Positions 57,587-64,000 of a DNA stretch of 64,000 nt are shown one piece after another. The stretch is from Macrotis lagotis (Eukaryota; Chordata; Mammalia; Peramelemorphia; Peramelidae). The DNA lies in assembly GCF_037893015.1 (NCBI RefSeq), contig NC_133661.1, forward strand, positions 187,882,809 to 187,946,808, read 5' to 3'. How positions within the stretch are numbered: the first letter of the stretch is position 1; each line of letters begins with the position of its first letter. The translations under genes and the position numbers were made by a program. The notes below the pieces were generated by a model. The model was not told the DNA's origin. It ran no database searches and saw nothing but the letters and a program-made list of their open reading frames with translations.

Positions 57587-58765
57587 TTTTTTTTTATTTA
57601 TTTTTATTAAAGATATTATTTGAGTTTTAAAATCCCCCCCCCCCCAATCTTGCTTCCCCCACCCCTGGAAAGCACTCTGTCAGTCTTTACTTTGTTTCCA
57701 TGTTGTACCTTGATCCAAATTTGGTGTGATGAGAGAGAAATTATATCCTTAAAGAAGAGAAGTCTAAGAGGTAAAAAAGATCAGACAATAAGATATCTGT
57801 TTTTTCCTAAATTAAAGGGAATAATCCTTGAACTTTGTTCAAACTCTATAGCTCCTTATCTGGATACAGATGGCACTCTCCTTTGCAGACAGCCCAAAAT
57901 TGTTCCCGATTGTTGCACTGATGGAATGAGCAAGTCTTTCAAGGTTGAACATCACTCCCATGTTGCTGTTAGGGTGAACAGTGTTTTTCTGGTTCTGCTC
58001 ATCTCACTCAGCATCAGTTCATGCAAATCCCTCCAGGTTTCCCTGAAATCCCATCCTTACTGGTTTCTAATAGAACAATAGTATTCCATGACATACATAT
58101 ACCACAGTTTGCTAAACCATTCCCCAATTGAAGGACATTTACTGGATTTCCAATTCTTTGCCACCACAAACAGGGCTGCTATAAATATTTTTGTACAAGT
58201 AATGTTTTTACCCTTTTTCCTCATCTCTTCAGGGTATAGACCCAGTAGTGGTATTGCTGGGTCAAAGGGTATGCACATTTTTGTTGCCCTTTGGGCATAG
58301 TTCCAAATAGCTCTCCAGAAGGGTTGGATGAGTTCATAGCTCCACCAACAGTGTAATAGTGTCCTAGATTTCCCACAACCCTTCCAACAATGATCATTAT
58401 CCTTCCTGGTCATATTGGCCAATCTGAGAGGTGTGAGGTGGTACCTCAGAGAAGTTTTAATTTGCATTTCTCTAATAATTAATGATTTAGAACATTTTTT
58501 CTTATGGCTATGGATTGCTTTGATGTCTTCATCTGTAAATTGCCTTTGCATATCCTTTGAGCGTTTGTCAATTGGGGAATGCCTTTTTGTTTTAAAAATA
58601 TGACTCAGTTCTCTGTATATTTTAGAAATGAGTCCTTTGTCAGAATCATTAGTTGTAAAGATTGTTTCCCAATTTACTACATTTCTTTTGATCTTGGTTA
58701 CATTGGTTTTATGTGTGCAAAAGCTTTTTAATTTAATGTAATTGAAATCATCTAATTGGTTTTTT
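57587..58765 (-). mobile_element. Young 5'-truncated L1 with exact target duplications
   Basis: Poly-T at its plus-strand left end is the A tail in reverse. Then comes a 3' UTR with a C-run (57634), then a well-preserved ORF2 C-terminus (58057-58770, 237 codons): KLKSFCTHKTNVTKIKRNVV, TPLRLANMTRKDNDHCWKGC, IPFDPAIPLLGLYPEE, FIAALFVVAKNWK. The frame is open until a stop after CSIRNQ, where other copies in the window read on (43340-43480). The exact 15-bp duplication and long open frame point to a recent insertion. The ORF's first Met codon comes from the duplicated target, not from L1. Confidence 0.95.
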
Positions 58766-59789
58766 TGCATCTATTAATTGTTAATACTGCAGTGAATGTG
58801 CAGGTTTTCTGAGTACATCTGAACACAGACAACATGTTGAGATTATCAGTAATAATAATAATAATAGTAACATTAATTTTGTCATATAAAAAAGAAAACT
58901 GAAATAATAGCTGACATTAAGATTTGAAAACCATTTTGCATAAAATATGTTAACTGTTCCTCACAACAGACTTGTGAGGTAGATTGCTCTCATATCCATT
59001 TTACAATTGAAAAGAATGAGGTTCAGAGAAGTTCTGTGACTATATTGGATTGCTACAATTAATATGGGTTGGTGACAAGATTTGGACTCCAAGTTCAACA
59101 AGCCCTCTGCTATGCCACATAGCCTAGGCTCTAGGTTTTGCTGTTTTTAATTGTCTGTGTTTTACACTGGTTAACTCTTAGAGCCTTATTTTTCACATTT
59201 TCAAAATAAGGGAAGTTGAGGTTGATAAATTTTTGGGTCCCTTCTATATTTTATGTCTCTGAATCGTGTTAATATAACAATCATTTTAGTGTGTATGGCA
59301 TCAATAGTTCTAGGGAAGAAGTTTTAGTGAAAAAGAATTTCATATTTAAGTGACTCTTCTTCAGATGCTTCCCTACATCTACATGGATTTCAGAGAGCCT
59401 AGGTCTCGATTGCTTGTTTCCCAACACATTTTGTAGCTTTCCTCCCATAACACATGAGAACAAAGGCTAAATATAATAACCCTGTAAACTCACATGGGAG
59501 AATTTGGCTCATTTCTCTGAGAAAGGAAAAGCATGATGAAAAATGGTTGGAGATTGCCAGCAAAAACTTACAAATATTTGTGGAATAAAAAGCTAAAAAG
59601 CTAAAAAGCTGCTTACCTTATGCTGTTACTTAGGAAAGGTGGAGTAATATGAAAAAACACATTAAGGCTTTCATCCTTGCTTGGTAATCTTAACAATCTT
59701 TTTGACTAAACTAATTTTCATGATTATTTTACATCCATTGTGGTGTACTTAGAAAACCTGATAAAATCACCTAAAAAACTCATTTAAAC

Positions 59790-61868
59790 AATTAACCAAT
59801 ATAAAACAAACCCACATTAATCATTGACATTTCTATATGTATAAACAACAAAACTAAAGAACAACAGATAGAGAAATTCCATTTAAAGTAACTATAGACA
59901 ACATTAAATATTTGGAAATCTCTCTCCCAAGAAAAATCCAGAAACTGTATGAAGAAAATTATAAAGCACTTCTCCCCCAAATAAAGTCAGATGTAAATTA
60001 TTGGAAAAATATCAATTGCTCATAGTTAGGTTGAGCTATTATAATAAAAATGACAAATTAAATTACTTATTCAGTGCTGTACCAATCAAACTACCAAATA
60101 ACCATTTTACTTAGCTAGAAAAAATAATAAAATTCATTTGTAGCAACAAAAGGTCAAGAATAGCAAGGGAACTGATGAAAAATAATGTAAAAGAAGGTGG
60201 CCTAGCTCTACTAGTAGATCTAAGACCATACAATAAAGCAGCAATCATCAAAACTGCCTGGTATTGATTTAAAAAATAGAGTAATGGATCAGTGGATTAG
60301 GATAGGTTCAAAAGAAAGACTACAGCAATCTCATGTTTGACAAACCCAAACATCTCAGCTTTTGAGATAAGTACTCACTATTTTTCTTTTTAGGTTTTTA
60401 CAAGGTAAATGGGATTAAGTGGTTTGCCCAAGGCCACACAGCTAGGTAATTATTGAGTGCCTGAGGCTTGATTTGAACTTAGGTGCTCCTGACTCCAGGG
60501 CCAGTGCTCTATGTACTGTGCCACCTAGCTACCCCTAAGAACTCACTATTTGGCAAAAATTGTTGGAAAAACTGAAAAATAGTGTGACAAATACTAGGCA
60601 TAGACTCACATCTTAAATCCTATACCAATATAAGGTCAAAATGGGTACTGCATTTAGACATAAAGGGTGAAACCATATATAAATTAATAGACCAAGAAAT
60701 ATTCTATCAGATCAGATTACATTATAAACTGCAAAATGGATGATTTTGATGATATTACATTAAAAAGTTTTTGCACTAATAAAACCATTGCTGTCTAAAT
60801 TAGTAGGAAAGCAGAAAGCTGGGAAACAAACTTCACAAGTAGGAATTCTTATAAAAGTCTTGTTTCTAAATTATTTAGAGAATTGCATTAAATTATACAA
60901 GTCATTTCCCAATTGATAAATGTTCAAAATTATATAAAAAGTTTTCAAATGAAGATATTATAGCTATATATAATCATATGAAAAATGCTCCAAACAATTA
61001 TTGATTAGAGAAATCCAAATTAATACAGCTATGAGATATCACCTCACACCTATCAGATTGACCAAGATGAGAAAAAAGGGAAAATGATCAATGTTGAAGA
61101 GGTTGTAGAAGGATTGGGACATTGATTGGTTAAGTTGTTAACAGTCAACAATTCTGGAGAACAACATGGAACTTTACCCAATGACCAATAAATATGTTCA
61201 TTCCCTTAGACCAAGAAATTTCAATTCTTGATTTATATCCAGAAGAAATCATAAAAATGGGAAAAGTCCCACATGTTCCAAAATATTCATAGCAACTCTT
61301 TTTTTTGGTGTCAAAGAACCAGAAATTGAGGGAATGGCTAAACAAGTTATGGCACATAAATACTATATAATATTATTGCTCTTTAAGAACCCATAAATGG
61401 TCTGATGCTGAGTGAAGGGAGCAGGATCAAGAGAACAATGTACACATTAATGGCAATATTGTGAGATGATCAACCTTGATGGAAGCAGCTCTTCTCAGCA
61501 GTTCAGAGAGCAAGGACAACCATATTAGACTGGCTATGAACAATGTTATCCCCATCCAGAGGAAGAAAAACAAAACAAAACAAAACAAAAAAGAAAGCCT
61601 TTTAGAATCTGAGGAATACTTTATAAAAGTGATCTCTTTTTCTCTCTTTTCCCCCTTAATCATAATTCCTCATACCGAAAATGAGTAATATGTCAACATG
61701 ATTATCAAAAATATATATGTACAATGTTAACCTGACTGCTGCTGAGGGAAGGGGGTTGGGAAGCAAGTGTGGAAGGAAATCTTGTAACTTTAAAATATAC
61801 ATATGAATATGCATGAATATTTAAAAAATACATGTATTTGTAAAAATAAAATATCAATTAAATATTTA
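59790..61868 (+). mobile_element. L1 LINE, second half of ORF2 to 3' end
   Basis: Begins in the RT C-terminal part ('CCACATTAATCATTGACATT', FLYV-like; 'AAAGTAACTATAGACAACAT'). It runs through the KLKS (about 60765) and ORF2 tail (61080-61400) regions to a 3' UTR ending near 61868. It separates unit 3 from unit 4, and a SINE interrupts it. Frames are broken throughout. Confidence 0.85.
60384..60536 (-). mobile_element. tRNA-derived SINE inside L1
   Basis: Flanked by AAGTACTCACTATTT (60369-60383) and AAGAACTCACTATTT (60537-60551). Reverse SINE body 'GGGATTAAGTGGTTTGCCCA', 'GATTTGAACTTAGGTGCTCC', CCACCTAGCTACCCC. Confidence 0.94.
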
Positions 61869-61986
61869 TACACAAAGGCAAGAAATAAAAAAAGTTTTAT
61901 ATGAATAAGACATTGGTTACAATATTAATTACATGATTGTTTTGATATCCTATAAAAATTTCAAGTAGAAAGATATGGGATTTCTT

Positions 61987-62150
61987 TTCTTTTTTTTTTT
62001 TTTTTTAGGTTTTTGCAAGGCAGATGGGGTTAAGTGGCTTGCCCAAGGCCACACAGCTAGGTAATTATTAAGTGCCTGAGATGGGATTTGACCCCAGGTA
62101 CTCCTTACTCCAGGGCTGGTGCTTTATCCACTGTGCTACCTAGCCACCCT
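61987..62150 (-). mobile_element. tRNA-derived SINE in unit 4
   Basis: Target repeats GATATGGGATTTCTT (61972-61986) and GATATGTGATTTCTT (62151-62165). Long T run, then 'GGGGTTAAGTGGCTTGCCCA', CACACAGCTAGGTAATTATT. Unit 1 (about 22190) lacks it. Confidence 0.94.
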
Positions 62151-62249
62151 GATATGTGATTTCTTGGAATCTTAGATGAAAAGAAATGATAACCATCTCT
62201 TTTTATCAAATTTGATTATATAAAATATCATACAATAGAATCATTCTCT

Positions 62250-62396
62250 AATCATTTCAGTTCTGTCTATTCAAGAACCCATTTGGGGTATTATTGGCAA
62301 AGATGATGGAGTGGTTTTCCATTTCTTTCTCCAGGTCAGATGAGAAAACTCAGATTTGCCCAGGGTCAGACAACCTGAGGCTGCATATGCCTGTGT
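62250..62396 (-). repeat. CORE-type SINE relic
   Basis: 'ATCATTTCAGTTCTGTCTAT', 'CCATTTGGGGTATTATTGGC', 'TTTGCCCAGGGTCAGACAAC'. Paralog of 22290-22455. Confidence 0.75.
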
Positions 62397-62408
62397 TAGA
62401 GAGAGAGA

Positions 62409-62468
<60 letters not shown>

Positions 62469-62525
62469 GAGAGAGAGACAAAGAGAGAGACAGAGACAGA
62501 GAGAGACAGTGACAAAGACAGAGAC
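62397..62525. repeat. (GA)n with (GACA)n microsatellite
   Basis: A GA run then GACAGACA and interrupted GA/CAGA units. Generates long Glu/Arg ORFs on the plus strand and Ser/Leu ORFs on the minus strand (62271-62735) that are not genes. Confidence 0.96.
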
Positions 62526-64000
62526 AGAGACAAGTAAAAAGACAAAAACAAGGAGACAAGAGATAATGGAGGAGAGAGCAGAGAGAGAAGACAAAGTATT
62601 GTGAAAAAGTGAGGAAGAGATAAGAGATAGAAAAAAAAGTTCGAAAATAGAATTATGGTAGGTATGAGCCAAATATGAAAATAAGAATGAATACAATATA
62701 TTCAAGAAGGTCATGTGGAATAACAATAACAGCATACCTTTTATAGGGAGTATAAATTTTTGTTTGCTTGTTTGTACTCTATAACTTCAATGGTGTAGGG
62801 AATGACCCTTTTTTTCTCAACCTACCTGACCACCAATGCATTCTGGCACTTAATTTTATATCTTCAACTAATCATCTTAGTAACTTGCCAGGGCATTGAA
62901 ATATTAAATAATTTGCTGTTGGTCATGCAGTTAACATGTGTCAGAGGCAGAATAAACACCTAGATCTTTCTGATGTGAAAATCAGCCTTCCAGCCATTGT
63001 GCCACATTGCTATTCAGTACTTGTTTGAAATTCTACATATTATTTTTGTCTTTTTACATAGAAGATACCTGAGACTCAGGGAGAGCAAGTGACTTTCCCA
63101 CAATGTTTATTAAGTGTCAATACTGGTACACTCTGATCTAGAAAGTCATAGTCAACAAGGAATTTAACATTTAAGTGGCTCTTCTTCAGCTACTTTCCTA
63201 CATCTACATGAATTCCAATGAGCCTAGATCTGGATTGATTGTTTCCCAATACATTCTGTATTGTAGTTTCCCTCTCAAGACACATGAGAGCATGGACTAA
63301 ATGTAATACCCCTCTGAAATCTCAAAAGGGAGAATTTGGCCCACTGATCTCAGAAAGCATAAACATTGCCAGCAAATACTTACAAATATGTGTTGAGTAA
63401 AAAGCTAATAAACGTTTACATCATGCTGATAATTAGAGAAGGTAAAGCGATGTAAAAAACAACAACCTACAACATTAAGATTACTATTCTTGACTAGTAG
63501 TTGTAAAAATCTCATTTACTGAACTAATTTCTATGACTATCTCCATATCCATTTTCTCTAACAATATATTTCTTATTCATCTTCTAATATGATCTATTAT
63601 CATATGTGTAATATGATTTGAATCTGAAATAATATTCTAGTGAAAGTAGTTGAAAAGGATTCATGGGATATCTTTTTTAAGTTGAAGATAGCTATCACTT
63701 TACTAATTATTTAAAGAAGAAATTTAAGACTTTTGCTGTTCACTGGGCAACTCAATTTTCAAACCATCCACAAAACAGTTCCAAAAAAGTCTTTTGGGTT
63801 ACTTGCGGATTAAATTTATTTTTAAAAGTTGCATTATTCTCAATGGAAATCAGAGGGAGATCAGTATATATATAAATTCAGACTTTCCTTCTCAGTATTT
63901 AACTGCAGCCTTCTCCACTGACTGAGGTAAGGTATTAAATATGACTTCAAAAGCAGTTTTTAAAATTTTTTTAGCTTTATGGTTGAACTTGTATCCTAAA

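Larger units (their letters stand above)
44339..59780. repeat. OR-cluster tandem unit 3
   Basis: Paralogous to unit 1 from 'TCTTCTAACCATAG' (44345 versus 11779) through the OR pseudogene, the OR gene and 3.4 kb of its upstream side, to the GTGACTCTTCTTCAG block (59350). Insertions found here but not in unit 1: SINE 44710-44872, SINE 45905-46155, SINE 47394-47548, L1 48065-48690, L1 55742-56459, L1 57587-58765. It also has an internal duplicate of the OR-pseudogene flank (47340-48060). Confidence 0.75.
61869..64000. repeat. OR-cluster tandem unit 4, beginning
   Basis: 61870-62245 parallels 22080-22285. 62620-63480 parallels 56900-57580 plus 59300-59650 with an internal deletion. 63830-63975 parallels 9440-9600. 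The OR-bearing part, if present, would lie beyond the right edge. No gene in the part shown. Confidence 0.65.

Noticed and set aside
57620-58081. 153-codon plus-strand ORF
   Set aside because: Antisense of a well-preserved L1 3' end; the open frame mirrors the sense sequence.
62271-62735. 154-codon minus-strand ORF and overlapping plus-strand Glu/Arg ORFs
   Set aside because: Produced by the GA/GACA microsatellite and an old SINE.
1-64000. CRISPR arrays, operons, prophage or plasmid features
   Set aside because: Repeats here are dispersed retrotransposons and microsatellites. No spacer-repeat pattern and no bacterial-style gene packing was seen.

Overview
The window looks like marsupial nuclear DNA (AT-rich, repeat-dense). 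The evidence is the mix of repeats: RTE-type LINEs, several L1 and HAL1-like copies, about 150-bp tRNA-derived SINEs of the kind abundant in marsupials, SINEs with RTE-like tails, and old MIR/L2 relics. These surround intact, intronless olfactory receptor (OR) reading frames. I cannot fix the species from sequence alone. All family names come from memory of the families, not from a search.

Genes. Two OR coding exons look intact, both on the minus strand: 16522-17457 (311 codons) and 51382-52320 (312 codons). They resemble the mammalian OR11 family and are about 86% identical to each other by my own count. Each has a decayed, truncated OR piece 4-6 kb to its 3' side (12538-12925 and 45240-45610), and a third scrap lies near 47340. 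The other host-gene sequence is a processed pseudogene of stearoyl-CoA desaturase (SCD) at 1838-6263. It keeps the 5' UTR, coding part, long 3' UTR and a short A tail, and is flanked by a 15-bp target-site duplication.

Layout. 1-1625: 5'-truncated RTE LINE (minus). 1626-1822: scrap of an OR-type repeat unit. 1823-9219: HAL1-like LINE split by the SCD retrocopy. 9440-26126: OR unit 1. 26131-33870: an L1 interrupted by a near-complete RTE LINE, which itself holds a solo LTR and a SINE. 33871-36062: L1 debris (minus). 36063-38165: unit 2, without an OR gene. 38166-44338: a long L1 carrying two nested insertions, then a SINE and a LINE tail. 44339-59780: OR unit 3, with further unit-specific insertions. 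59790-61868: L1. 61869-64000: start of unit 4, running off the window.

How it fits together. The host landscape is a tandemly duplicated OR cluster. Flanking sequence recurs at least four times (about 24.6-26.1, 36.1-38.1, 56.5-59.8 and 62.1-64.0 kb), with partial traces near 1.7 and 9.4 kb. Retrotransposons landed in individual units after duplication, so several loci are filled in one unit and empty in another. I found no CRISPR, operon, phage or evident new multi-gene system. The notable content is the nested-insertion history, the SCD retrocopy and the paired OR units.
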